In this document: positions 34,503-44,400 of the stretch, piece after piece | Layout: every line of letters starts with the position of its first letter | How positions within the stretch are numbered: the stretch's first letter is position 1 | NCBI RefSeq assembly: GCF_018613675.1 | Contig: NZ_JAGGPQ010000005.1 | Span: forward strand, 395,974 to 459,973 | Origin: Arthrobacter sp. ISL-85 | GTDB lineage: Bacteria > Actinomycetota > Actinomycetes > Actinomycetales > Micrococcaceae | Reading direction: 5' to 3' | DNA length: 64,000 bases | Translations under genes and position numbers: made by a program | Notes under the pieces: model-generated | Seen by the model: only the letters and a program-made list of their open reading frames with translations | Databases searched by the model: none | What the model was told of the DNA's origin: nothing

Positions 34503-35165
34503 TTACTGCTGCTGCTGCAGCTCCCACGTGACTGCAACCGCTGCCTCTACCCGGTTTGCGCCCGGTTCAACCGGCGGGCCTTCCGTAGCGGATGCCCGCT
34601 GCAGGCCGGCAACGGGCACCGGTCCCGGTCCGGGCCGCTGGTCTGTAATGGACAGGACGCTCCCCAAACTGGACGAGGCCAAGGTGGCATACTGCGCCGC
34701 AGCGCTGAGCGCGTCCTGCCATGCGGCATCACGGGCCCGTGCCCGGACCGCCGAGTCGTCGGCAAGCGCCAGCTGAAGGTTGTTGAGACGAACGTTGTCC
34801 CCTCCGGAGCGGACTGCCTCGGAGACGGCGGCCGACGCGCTGCTGAGGTCCCGCAGCCTGACCGCGAGGCTGCTGGAGGCTACATAACCCACAAGCCGCT
34901 GGCCTTCGCCGTCGCGCCAGGCGAGATCGGCCCGGACAGCCAGTCCGGTTGAGCGGATATCGTCCGGGGCAACGCCGCGGCCGCGGAGGACCGTGCCGAC
35001 TGCTGCCAGGTCCTTTCCGGCGGCAGCGTAGGCTTCCCCCACCGATTCGGCGCGGCACTCCACCCCTATGGAGACCAGCATGACGTCGGGTACTGCTTCC
35101 GCCCATCCGGTCCCCGTGACGGTGATCGTCGCATTATCCGCGCCCACATGCGGTTCCTGGCCCAC
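34503..35165 (-). CDS. SIMPL-domain (DUF541) protein
   Basis: The 220-residue protein matches the SIMPL domain: an ITVTGTGWAEAVPDVMLVSIGV opening, GVAPDDIRSTGLAV and a closing ANRVEAAVAVTWEL strand. Many family members are periplasmic or membrane-attached, but no signal peptide is visible here, so this one may be cytoplasmic or carried out by an unknown route. The function is unknown. Its GTG shares one base with the TAG of the upstream gene (TAGTG), and GGGAGG precedes it. Translation is therefore probably coupled to the HEERH membrane protein. Confidence 0.8.
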   Translation of the reverse strand: MGQEPHVGADNATITVTGTGWAEAVPDVMLVSIGVECRAESVGEAYAAAGKDLAAVGTVLRGRGVAPDDIRSTGLAVRADLAWRDGEGQRLVGYVASSSLAVRLRDLSSASAAVSEAVRSGGDNVRLNNLQLALADDSAVRARARDAAWQDALSAAAQYATLASSSLGSVLSITDQRPGPGPVPVAGLQRASATEGPPVEPGANRVEAAVAVTWELQQQQ

Positions 35166-35617
35166 TACACGGCCCTCCCTGCGCTGAGCGGGTAGCCGCC
35201 GGCAGCCAGCCCCGCCCGCCGTTCGAAGACGTTCGCCGTCCCCGGGTTGCCGGTGCGCAGCACTGACCATCCGGCTGCCACCAGGTACAACGGGATGAAG
35301 GGCAGCCCCAGGCACCATGCATACTGGCTGCAGTGCCGTTCCTCATGTTCCAGGAGTGCCGGCCGGGATATCAGCTCCTCGGCTGTGCTGCGGCACAACA
35401 CCACGTTGCCCAGGGTGTAGGCGTGCGCGAAGGGCAAGCGCCAGCGGTAACCCGCGGCAATGACCAGGCCCCTGGGGCCCCGGCTGATCCGCGCCCGGGC
35501 GGCAAGGGCGACGGCGAGCCCCGCCAGGGTGCTCCCGTTGAGGAAGTTCGCTGCCCGCCTGAGCCGCTGGGCCGCCGTCGGGCCATCAAGGGAACCTGCG
35601 CGCTGCCGCAAAGTCAT
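35165..35617 (-). CDS. Small membrane protein with HEERH metallopeptidase-like motif
   Basis: The 150-residue protein contains HEERH in PALLEHEERHCSQYAW, matching the HExxH zinc-peptidase pattern, followed by one or two hydrophobic segments (LGLPFIPLYLVAAGWSVL). No third zinc ligand can be assigned confidently, so catalysis is uncertain. The first 45 residues include a weakly hydrophobic stretch. ATG 35617 is chosen; the frame is open to 35707 without support. It is transcribed away from pheS and translationally coupled to the SIMPL gene, a pairing that suggests a joint envelope function. Confidence 0.65.
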   Translation of the reverse strand: MTLRQRAGSLDGPTAAQRLRRAANFLNGSTLAGLAVALAARARISRGPRGLVIAAGYRWRLPFAHAYTLGNVVLCRSTAEELISRPALLEHEERHCSQYAWCLGLPFIPLYLVAAGWSVLRTGNPGTANVFERRAGLAAGGYPLSAGRAV

Positions 35618-35644
35618 GAGGCCATGGTAACCGGAGGGTTCTAC

Positions 35645-35817
35645 TAGACTGGAGGGCAGTGGCCGCCGGTCCTGCCGGCGCGCCCTGACCTGGTCATTGA
35701 ATGACACTGACGTTCAGCGCATTCATCCATGACCTGCCGGCGACGGACGCACCGGGCGGGAAACCGTCCATGGCTGCCCGGCCGCCGGCAGCCACGACTC
35801 GTAGCTAAGAACAGTAG
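35645..35817 (+). promoter_or_regulatory. Structured leader of pheST with possible leader peptide
   Basis: A TAGACT hexamer (35645-35650) could start a leader of about 160 bases. CTGCCGGCG occurs at 35672-35680 and 35734-35742, while a single complement CGCCGGCAG lies at 35783-35791, allowing two exclusive hairpins. An ORF at 35701-35808 (ATG to TAA, 35 codons, opening MTLTFSAFIHDL) includes two phenylalanine codons near its start. This resembles an attenuation layout but has far fewer Phe codons than the classic pheST leader peptide. No T-box signature was recognised. Confidence 0.4.
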
Positions 35818-36879
35818 ATGACTGAAACTTTGCCGGGCGCCGCCATCCCGAACCCCACGGATGAGGCTGCCATCAACGCCGCTGTAGACCAGGCCATCAC
35901 CGCCATCGCCGGTGCGGCCACCCTTGACGAGTTGAAGGCGGTGCGGCTTGCCCACAGCGGTGAGAAGTCCCCGCTCAGCCTTGCCAACCGCGAGATCGGC
36001 CGCCTGCCCAAGGACCAGAAGGCGCTCGCCGGAAAGCTGATGGGTGCTTCCCGCGGCCGGGTCAACAAGGCGCTCGCCGACCGGACCGCGGTGCTCGAAG
36101 TCGAAAACGATGCCCGGATCCTCATCGAGGAAACCGTTGACGTCACCGCCGCTCCGCGCCGCCGCCGCGCCGGTGCCCGGCATCCGCTCTCCACGCTGCA
36201 GGACCGCGTCGCGGACATCTTCGTCGGCATGGGCTGGGAAATCGCGGAAGGCCCCGAGGTCGAATCCGAGTGGTTCAACTTCGACGCCCTTAACTTCAAG
36301 CCGGACCACCCCGCCCGCGAGATGCAGGACACCTTCTTCGTGGAACCCCCCGAAGCGCATTTGCTGATGCGCACCCACACCTCCCCGGTGCAGGTGCGTT
36401 CCATGCTGGAGCGCGAGGTGCCCATCTACGTGCTGTGCCCGGGCAAGGTGTTCCGCACCGACGAACTGGACGCCACGCACACGCCGGTGTTCCACCAGTT
36501 CGAAGGCCTGGCCATCGACAAGAACCTGTCCATGGCGGACCTGCTCGGCACCCTGGAGCACTTCACGCGGCAGATGTTCGGCGAGGAGGCAAAGGTAAGG
36601 CTGCGCCCCAACTACTTCCCGTTCACCGAGCCGTCGGCCGAACTGGACATCTTCCACCCGGGCGCAAAGGGCGGCCCGCGATGGATCGAGTGGGGCGGCT
36701 GCGGCATGGTCAACCCCAACGTCCTGCGCGCCGCCGGCATCGACCCGGACGTCTATTCAGGTTTTGCCTTCGGCATGGGCATCGAGCGTGCCCTCATGTT
36801 CCGCAACGAGGTTGCCGACATGCACGACATGATCGAAGGCGATGTACGGTTCAGCGAGCACTTCGGGATGGAGATCTAA
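35818..36879 (+). CDS. pheS: Phenylalanine--tRNA ligase alpha subunit
   Basis: PheS carries the catalytic site of the heterotetrameric synthetase that charges tRNA-Phe. The 353-residue protein has an N-terminal coiled-coil region (about 20-100) and class II motifs: motif 2 as [18 protein letters not shown] and motif 3 as [14 protein letters not shown], with [11 protein letters not shown] before it. ATG 35818 follows the leader region; a TAAGAA hexamer 6 bases upstream would permit leaderless translation. pheT starts 2 bases after the stop. Confidence 0.97.
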   Translation: MTETLPGAAIPNPTDEAAINAAVDQAITAIAGAATLDELKAVRLAHSGEKSPLSLANREIGRLPKDQKALAGKLMGASRGRVNKALADRTAVLEVENDARILIEETVDVTAAPRRRRAGARHPLSTLQDRVADIFVGMGWEIAEGPEVESEWFNFDALNFKPDHPAREMQDTFFVEPPEAHLLMRTHTSPVQVRSMLEREVPIYVLCPGKVFRTDELDATHTPVFHQFEGLAIDKNLSMADLLGTLEHFTRQMFGEEAKVRLRPNYFPFTEPSAELDIFHPGAKGGPRWIEWGGCGMVNPNVLRAAGIDPDVYSGFAFGMGIERALMFRNEVADMHDMIEGDVRFSEHFGMEI

Positions 36880-36881
36880 CA

Positions 36882-39425
36882 GTGCGTACCCCACTTTCCT
36901 GGCTGCGTGAATTCGCGGCAGTACCGGCCGGTGCAACGGCCGAAGACGTCATGGCCGAACTGGTCAAGGTCGGCTTCGAAGAGGAAGCGGTCCACCGTCC
37001 CACGGACACCCTCCAGGGCCCCATCGTGGTGGGCCAGGTCCTGAGCCTGGTCAAGGAACCGCAGACCAACGGCAAGACCATCAACTGGTGCCAGGTCCGC
37101 GTTGTCCCCGAAGGACAGGAACAGACCCTGACTGGAGAGGGCATCGACCCTTCCGGTGTCCAGGGCATCATCTGCGGCGCGCACAACTTCGTGGAGGGCG
37201 ACAAAGTGGTGGTCACCCTCCCCGGTGCCGTCCTGCCCGGCGACTTCCACATCTCGGCCCGCAAGACCTACGGCCACCTCTCCGCCGGCATGATCGCCTC
37301 CGTCCGCGAACTGGGCATCGGCGAGGACCACGACGGCATCCTGGTGCTGTCCCGCATCGGGCTGGACCCCGAAGTGGGCACAGACGCCATGGAACTGCTG
37401 GGCCTCTACGACCAGGCAGCGGAAATCAACGTTACGCCGGACCGCGGCTACGCGTTCTCCATCCGCGGAGTGGCCCGCGAATACGCGCACGCCACGGGAA
37501 CCGCATTCACGGACCCGGCCAGCAAGGTCCAGGCCCCTGCGGAGCTCTCCGGCGGCCACGGCGTTAAGCTCAACGACGACGCGCCAATCTACGGCAAGGC
37601 CGGCTGCGACCGCTTCGTGGCCCGTACCGTCAGGGGCGTGGACGCCACCCGTCCCACCCCGCCGTGGATGGTGTCCCGGCTCCGGCTGGCAGGCGTCCGC
37701 TCCATCTCGCTGCCGGTGGACATCTCCAACTACGTCATGTTTGAGCTGGGCCAGCCCACGCACTGCTACGACCTGGACAAGCTCTCCGGGGACATCGTGG
37801 TGCGCCGCGCCTCCGCCGGTGAGAAGATCACCACCCTGGACGGCAAGGAGCGCACCCTTGACGCCGAAGACCTGCTCATCACGGACAACTCCGGCGCCAT
37901 CGGCATCGCAGGCGTCATGGGCGGCGCAGCAACCGAGGTGAGCGATTCGACGTCGAACATCCTCGTTGAGGCGGCGCACTTTGACGAGGTGTCCATCGGG
38001 CGGTCGCGGCGCCGGCACAAGCTGCCGTCCGAGGCGTCCAAGCGCTTCGAGCGCGGCGTGGACTGGCAGGTGGCGGGCATCGCCGCCCAGCGCGTGGTGG
38101 ACCTCCTGGTGGAACTGGCCGGCGGGACCGCGGATGAAGCGGGAACGGATGTGGGAACCGCCCCGGAAACCATCACCATCGAGCTGCCCGCCGGCTTCGC
38201 CGCCGCCCGGATCGGCATCGATTTCACCGAGGAACAGATCGTCACCTCCCTTGAGGACCTGGGCGCCGTGGTGGTGAAGCACGACGGCGGCTGGACGGTT
38301 ACGCCGCCGAGCTGGCGGAGCGACCTGGAGACCAAGGAAGACCTCACCGAGGAAATCGCCCGGCTGGTGGGCTACGACAAGATCCCGGCCACGCTCCCGG
38401 TAGCCCCTCCCGGCCGCGGCCTTACCCGCGTCCAGCAGCAGCGCCGTCGACTCATCCAGGCACTGGCGGACGCGGGACTAACCGAGGTCCTGTCCTACCC
38501 GTTTGTGTCCAAGGCGGCCAACGACACCTTTGGCGTGGCCGAAGAAGGAGGGGAGCGGACCGCCCTCAAGCTGGCCAACCCGATCAGCGAGGGGCACGGG
38601 TACCTGCGGACCTCCATGCTGCCCGGACTGATCGAGGTGGCCAAACGGAACCACTCCCGCGGTTTCCGGGACCTTGCCTTGTTCGAATCGGGCCTGGTGT
38701 TCCTGCCCGACGGGACAGTGGGTACTGCCGACATTCCGCCGCTGGGCGCCAGGCCGGCTGATGAGGTCCTTGACGGACTGTACGACGGCGTCCCTGACCA
38801 GCCGTTCCACATCGCGGCTGTCCTTACCGGCCATGATTCCCCGGCCGCCGCGTCCCACACCCCGCGCGCGTGGGACTGGGCCGACGCACTGGACCTAGCC
38901 CGGTTTGCCGGCGACGTGCTCGGCGTGGACCTGGTGGTCAGCCAGGGCAGCCACCAGGCGTTCCACCCGGGCCGCACCGCCAAGCTGGCGCTGCGAACGG
39001 GGGAGACTGTCGGGTACGCAGGTGAACTGCACCCCAAGCTGCTGGCAGCTGCGGACATGCCCGCCCGTTCAGTGGCGCTGGAACTCGATGCCGATGCGTT
39101 GTTCGAGGCCGCGCCGGACGTGATCGTGGCCCGCCACATCTCCACGTTCCCGGTTGCTACCCAGGACGTGGCGCTCGTGGTCCCGGCCGATGTCCCGGCC
39201 GACGACGTCCTCGCCGCCCTGCGCGAAGGTGCCGGCGAGTTGCTGGAGGATGTGGCGCTGTTCGATGTCTACGCGGGCAAAGGCATCGAAGAAGGCAGGA
39301 AGTCGCTGGCCTTCGGGCTCCGGTTCCGGGCCGCGGACCGCACCCTGACCGCTGACGAGGCCTCTGCAGCGCGTGAAGGCGCAGTTGCCCTGGCTGCCGA
39401 ACGCTTCGGAGCCGTCCAGCGCTAG
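36882..39425 (+). CDS. pheT: Phenylalanine--tRNA ligase beta subunit
   Basis: The 847-residue beta subunit binds tRNA and edits mischarged tyrosine. Visible parts in order are the start RTPLSWLREFAAVP, an OB-fold tRNA-binding domain (about 40-155), B3/B4 with the editing site, B5 (about 405-480), and a C-terminal ferredoxin-like anticodon-binding domain ending EGAVALAAERFGAVQR. The length is normal. It starts at GTG 36882, 2 bases after pheS, so the subunits are co-translated. The frame is open upstream through pheS by composition only. Confidence 0.96.
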   Translation: MRTPLSWLREFAAVPAGATAEDVMAELVKVGFEEEAVHRPTDTLQGPIVVGQVLSLVKEPQTNGKTINWCQVRVVPEGQEQTLTGEGIDPSGVQGIICGAHNFVEGDKVVVTLPGAVLPGDFHISARKTYGHLSAGMIASVRELGIGEDHDGILVLSRIGLDPEVGTDAMELLGLYDQAAEINVTPDRGYAFSIRGVAREYAHATGTAFTDPASKVQAPAELSGGHGVKLNDDAPIYGKAGCDRFVARTVRGVDATRPTPPWMVSRLRLAGVRSISLPVDISNYVMFELGQPTHCYDLDKLSGDIVVRRASAGEKITTLDGKERTLDAEDLLITDNSGAIGIAGVMGGAATEVSDSTSNILVEAAHFDEVSIGRSRRRHKLPSEASKRFERGVDWQVAGIAAQRVVDLLVELAGGTADEAGTDVGTAPETITIELPAGFAAARIGIDFTEEQIVTSLEDLGAVVVKHDGGWTVTPPSWRSDLETKEDLTEEIARLVGYDKIPATLPVAPPGRGLTRVQQQRRRLIQALADAGLTEVLSYPFVSKAANDTFGVAEEGGERTALKLANPISEGHGYLRTSMLPGLIEVAKRNHSRGFRDLALFESGLVFLPDGTVGTADIPPLGARPADEVLDGLYDGVPDQPFHIAAVLTGHDSPAAASHTPRAWDWADALDLARFAGDVLGVDLVVSQGSHQAFHPGRTAKLALRTGETVGYAGELHPKLLAAADMPARSVALELDADALFEAAPDVIVARHISTFPVATQDVALVVPADVPADDVLAALREGAGELLEDVALFDVYAGKGIEEGRKSLAFGLRFRAADRTLTADEASAAREGAVALAAERFGAVQR

Positions 39426-39456
39426 GTCGCACGCACTTTGCAAGGAAGGGCGGGTC

Positions 39457-40161
39457 ATGGCGCAACTTGAGGTGCGTGCCATCCCGCCCTTCCTGCTGTC
39501 CGGGGAAGCCGCCGCGGTGCGGCGGGATGCCGAACGCCTCCTGGACGGCAGCGAACTGGCCCGGGCCAGGGCCATGGCACCTGCTGCCGGCGCGGTGTTC
39601 CTTGCCGGCCGCGTTGCCCAGCGGGTCTTTGCGGCCGAACTGATGTCACTTCCCGCCGTGGAACTGGCCCCGGCCTACAGCTGCCCGCGCTGCGGCGCCG
39701 GTCCCGGGCTGGGACACGGCAGGCCTGGGTACAGTTACCGCGGCGCCCGCGTGCCGCTGGCGCTGAGCCTGTCACGCGCTGACGGCTGGACGCTGCTGGC
39801 GGCTGTGGTGGACACCGCCCCGGAAACGCGGCTGGGCGCCGACATCGAAAATCCGTCCCGTACCGGCTTTGGCGGGTTTGACGAGGTTGCCCTGACGCCT
39901 GCGGAGCGCCGGACCCTCCGGGACACCAAGGCCGAACTGCTGCCGGCGGCGAGGGCCAGGCTTTGGGCACGCAAGGAAGCCTGGCTGAAAATGACCGGCG
40001 ACGGACTCCGGACTGCTCCGTCCGCCGTGGACGTCCGGGAATGTCCCGGCCTGCGGGACCTGGGCCCCGCAGAAACCGGGCTGCCCTCACACTTTGCCGC
40101 CGCCGTCGCCCTTTCCATGCCCGTTCAGGGCAGCGGCAGTGGCGGCAGCGGCTCCTCGTAG
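39457..40161 (+). CDS. 4'-phosphopantetheinyl transferase, Sfp type
   Basis: The 234-residue enzyme would move phosphopantetheine from CoA to a carrier-protein serine. The magnesium-binding segment LGADIE (127-132) and the WARKEAWLK motif (170-178) are the diagnostic pair. The substrate motif normally containing SHS reads LSLSRADGW, with Arg in place of His. ATG 39457 follows AAGGAAGGG. Its last 37 bases overlap the 3' end of the convergent M1 peptidase gene. The natural client is most likely the carrier domain of the Pls-like synthetase about 1.3 kb away. Confidence 0.85.
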   Translation: MAQLEVRAIPPFLLSGEAAAVRRDAERLLDGSELARARAMAPAAGAVFLAGRVAQRVFAAELMSLPAVELAPAYSCPRCGAGPGLGHGRPGYSYRGARVPLALSLSRADGWTLLAAVVDTAPETRLGADIENPSRTGFGGFDEVALTPAERRTLRDTKAELLPAARARLWARKEAWLKMTGDGLRTAPSAVDVRECPGLRDLGPAETGLPSHFAAAVALSMPVQGSGSGGSGSS

Positions 40162-41486
40162 AGCCAGGGGTGCAGCAGCGACTCCGCGTCGATGGCCGTG
40201 GCGCCGCTGACCGCCACGATGAAATCCTGCGTGGTGACCGAGCCGTGCCTGTGGCTTGCCGTCCAGTCCTGGAGGACGGCGAAGAAGGCGAGGTCGCCCA
40301 CGGCCATCCGGACAGCGTGCACGGCCAGCGCGCCCCGCTTGTAGACGCGGTCGTCGAACATGCGCTCAGGACCCGGGTCACCTACCAGGATGTCCTGGTC
40401 CTCCTCCGCCAGCTGTTCCCAGGCTGCGGCGGCCCGCTCCGCCACGGGCATCACACCGGCTTCCTCGGACCAGATCCATTCGGCATAGCAGGCGAAGCCT
40501 TCATGCAGCCAGATGTCCTGCCAGCCCGCGGCCGTCAGGGAATTGCCAAACCACTGATGCGAGAGCTCGTGCGCAATCAGGCGCTGGGAGTCCCACTCCA
40601 GGTCCAGGTGGTTTGGCCCCAGGATGGCCAATGACTGCGCCTCGAGCGGGATTTCCAGTTCGTCCTCGGTCACCACCACTGTGTAGGCAGGGAACGGATA
40701 AGGACCGAAACAGTTGCTGAACGTGCGCATCATTGCCGATTGCCGGGCCAATCCCGTCCGCGCACGGTCCGCCAGCGCGGGGGAAACGGCCACGGACTGC
40801 GGAACCGGCATCCCATGCCGTCCACTGTCCAGCTCCAGCAGTGCGTACCTGCCAATCTGCACCGTGGCCAGGTAGGCGGCCATCGGCTCCGCCTGTTCGT
40901 AGACCCAGGTTTCCCGGCTGGCGCGGGCGGTATGCGTTTCCAGTACGCCGTTGCACACCACGCGGTAGTTCGCTTCGGTGGTAACGGTGAACCGGTAGCT
41001 CGCCTTGTCCCCGGAGCGATCGTTGCACGGGAACCAGGAGGGTGCACCGTTGGGTTGCCCGGCCACCAGGACTCCGTCGGTCAGTTCCTCCCAGCCCACC
41101 TCGCCCCACGGCCCGCGGCGTGGCCGCGGATTGCCCTCATAGCGCACCTCCAGGGTGAAGGGCTGTTCCGGTTCGAAGGGGCGCGGCGCGGTGACCACCA
41201 GCTGCCCGGCCCGCTGGGTGAAGCGGAGCGGCTTGCGGCCATCCAGCAGCACCTTCGCGGCGCGCAGGCCAACAAGGTCCAGGACAAGGGCCGACGTCGG
41301 AGCGCAGGTCACGCCGTGCAGCACCGCTTTGCCGCTGAGCCGGTTGCTGGCCACACGGTAGTCCAGGTCCAGTTCGTACCGCTCGACGCGGAAGGCGTTT
41401 GTCCCGGCGGCGGGCAGGTACGGGTCGGGGGAGGTCCCGGTGGCTGCGTTAACTGCGCCCCGGGCGGCAGATGCTGAAGAACTCAT
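40125..41486 (-). CDS. M1-family zinc metallopeptidase
   Basis: The 453-residue protein has the M1 aminopeptidase N-terminal beta domain and a catalytic domain with H306-E-L-S-H310 and the third ligand E329 exactly 18 residues on (HExxH-N18-E). The exopeptidase motif normally read as GAMEN appears as LEAQS, a variant seen in short actinobacterial M1 proteins. The C-terminal helical domain of long aminopeptidases is absent. GAAGG precedes ATG 41486, which lies 11 bases after the stop of the Pls-like synthetase gene, so the two form an operon. It may trim or hydrolyse the synthetase product. Confidence 0.88.
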   Translation of the reverse strand: MSSSASAARGAVNAATGTSPDPYLPAAGTNAFRVERYELDLDYRVASNRLSGKAVLHGVTCAPTSALVLDLVGLRAAKVLLDGRKPLRFTQRAGQLVVTAPRPFEPEQPFTLEVRYEGNPRPRRGPWGEVGWEELTDGVLVAGQPNGAPSWFPCNDRSGDKASYRFTVTTEANYRVVCNGVLETHTARASRETWVYEQAEPMAAYLATVQIGRYALLELDSGRHGMPVPQSVAVSPALADRARTGLARQSAMMRTFSNCFGPYPFPAYTVVVTEDELEIPLEAQSLAILGPNHLDLEWDSQRLIAHELSHQWFGNSLTAAGWQDIWLHEGFACYAEWIWSEEAGVMPVAERAAAAWEQLAEEDQDILVGDPGPERMFDDRVYKRGALAVHAVRMAVGDLAFFAVLQDWTASHRHGSVTTQDFIVAVSGATAIDAESLLHPWLYEEPLPPLPLP

Positions 41487-41497
41487 GGGACCTTCGG

Positions 41498-44400
41498 TTA
41501 GGTGGCAGACGGCGATCCGGGCCCGCTCCATGGGCTGACCGGGTTACCCATCCAGTACGTTGCGGCGGGCACTGCCTCGCCGCGCATCACAAGGGACGCC
41601 GGCCCCACCGTTCCGCCGCCGCCAATGCTGGCCTGGGGAAGGATGACCCCGTGCGGGCCCATGGTGGCCCCGTCCTCGAGCGTAACAGCGTCGATGCTCA
41701 TCACACGGTCGTGGAACAGGTGGGTCTGCACCACGCAGCCCCGGTTCACCGTGGAATTCCGGCCCAGCGTCACAAGGTCCGCCTCGGGCAGCCAGTAGCT
41801 CTCGCACCACGTCCCGCCCCCAATCTTCGCCCCGAGCGCCCGCAGCCACCAGACCAGCGCGGGGGTGCCCGATGCTGCCCGGGCGAACCACGGCGCCGTG
41901 ACCAGTTCGATGAAGCTGTCCACCACTTCGTTCCGCCAGATAAAGGAGCTCCACAGTGGATGTTCGCCGCGACGGATCCGTCCCACCAGAACCCATTTGG
42001 CGATCACGGACGCTGCGGCGGCCACAAATCCGGCGAGCAGCATCACCAGGCCGGTGAGCAGCGCGGCCACGGCGTAACCGAAGCCGGCCGCGATCCAGTC
42101 GAAGGCCAGCATGGTGCCGGCCGCGATACCGGCTGTGAGCATGACGGGCAGGAACCGGCCGAGCTCCCACAGGGTGCGTGCCAGCTTCAGCCTGGGCGGC
42201 GGCTGGAAGGTGCGGGTGTCGTCGGATGCGATGGCCGTTCGCCGCAACCGGACGGGCGGACTTCCCAGCCAGGAGGTGCCGGACTTCGCTTTTGCCGGAG
42301 TGGCCGACAGGACGGCCACCAGCGAATTCTTCGGGACGTTGCGGCCCGCGGCGGTCATGCCGGAGTTGCCCAGGAAGGACCGCTTGCCAATTTTTGCGGG
42401 AGCCACGCGCAGCCAGCCACCGTCGAGCTCGTAGGCAGCCACCATGGTGTCGTCGGCGAGGAACGCCCCTTCACCCACGGTGGTCATCTTCGGGATCAGC
42501 AGCACCGTGGATGCCTCCACGTTCCTGCCCACCTTTGCTCCCAGGAGGCGCAGCCATACCGGCGTGAAGAGGCTGGCATAAATGGGGAAGAGCAGGTCCC
42601 GGGCCAGGTCCAGCACCCGTTCAGTAGCCCAGATCTGCCACCCGACGCGGCTGCGGACCCGGTGATAGCCCTCCGTGATGCCGACGGACAGGAGGCGAGT
42701 GGCCGCCAGGATTAGAAGTGCGTTCGCGGCGAACCACACCAGCGACGCCGGAGCCAGGGCCGCCACGAGCCGGGGCAGGGCGCCTGTCAGCGAGCTGCTG
42801 CCCTGGATGAAGGCAAATGCGGCCCAGAGCCCTGCGGCAGCGGAGAGGTAGGGGATGGTGGACAGCACTGCCGAGGCCAGCGCAAAGCCGACGAACCATG
42901 CCCTCGCGGCCAGCCTTCCCTGGACCGGGGTGTCCGGCACGCTGTGCTTGGCCTTGCCTTGCCGCCGGGCCGGTGAACCTGCCGCCAGCTGGCCAGCCTT
43001 CACCTTCCCCAACACCGCAGAGCCGGCTTCCACTTGGGCGCCCGCCCCGATCGAAGCCCCCGGCATCAGGGTGCTCCGGGCCCCAATACTGGCGCCCCGT
43101 CCAATCCGGATGGCACCGATGTGGACGTTGTCGCCGTCGATCCACCACCCGGAAAGGTCCACCTCCGGTTCCACGTTGGCCCCACTGCCCAGCGTCAGCA
43201 TTCCCGTGACAGGCGGCAGTGAATGTAGCTGGACGTCCCGGCCAATTTTCGCCCCCAGCGCCCTGGCGTAATAGGGCACCCAAGGTGCACTGGCGAGGCT
43301 GATGGCACCGGCGAGGTCCTGGATTTGTTCCGCGAGCCACAACCGGAGGTGGACCCGGCCGGACCGGGGGTAGATCCCCGGCTCGACGCCGCGGAGGAGG
43401 AGCCTGGCTGCGGCGACGGATACCAGCATCCGCCCGGCAGGACTGACGAAGACCAGCCAGGAGGTTGCGACCCACCACCATGAAACAGTGGGCGCTGCGG
43501 TGAATCCCGCAAATCCGGCCAACAGGTTGTTGATGGCCATGAGGTAGGTCAGCCAGCGCATGCCGACCAGGATGTGCAGGGGCACCCCCATGAGCGTCTG
43601 GAAGACCTGGGACTTCCTGGCGGTGGGCCTCACGGTGCGCTCCCGCGCAGGACCGGAGTCCCCGGCCGGGTGGACCTGCCGCGCCAGCTCCACCAGTGCC
43701 CCCACCCTGGGCGTGGCATAGACATCGGCCACCGTGATGGTGGGGTAGCGCACCCTCAGTGCGGAGACCAGTTGCGCGGCGGACAGTGAACCGCCGCCGT
43801 AGGCAAAGAAGTCGGCGTCCAGCGAGCTGACGGGACTGCCCAGCACGCTGCTCCATTGCTCCACGATCCACGCGGCATCGTCCGGGAGGTTCAACGGAGC
43901 TGAATCTGCTTCGGCGGCGCCCGCACCGGCCAGTGGCCATGGCAGGGCATGCCGGTCCACTTTTCCGCTGGTCTTGGTGGGGAGCGACTCCACGACCGCC
44001 AGCAACGGCACCAGGGCCGCCGGGAGGTTGGCAGACAGTTGTTCCCGTGCGGCCGCCAGGTCCAGGTCCTGGCCGGACACGGACGCGAGGTAGCCCACCA
44101 GGATCTGGTTGCCCGCGGCAGTGGTCTGCACTGCCGCCGCCGCGCCGGAAACCCCGGGAAGTGCCTGCATGGCCGCGTCGATCTCGCCGAGTTCGATCCG
44201 GCGGCCGCCCAGCTTGACCTGGTCGTCGGCGCGGCCCTGGAAGACCAGGCCCGCCCGTTCGTAGCGTACGAGGTCGCCTGACCTGTAAGCGCGGTCCCAC
44301 CCCAGGCTGGGCATGGGCGCGTACTTTTCCGCATCCTTCGCCGGATCAAGGTAGCGGGCCAGGCCCACACCGCCAATGATGAGCTCGCCCACCGCACCTT

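Noticed and set aside
35645..35817. T-box riboswitch upstream of pheST
   Set aside because: No T-box consensus or specifier stem was seen; the hairpins are better described as a possible attenuator.
36435..36881. N-terminal 149-codon extension of pheT into pheS
   Set aside because: The extension is an out-of-frame reading of pheS; PheT begins canonically RTPLSWLREF at GTG 36882.
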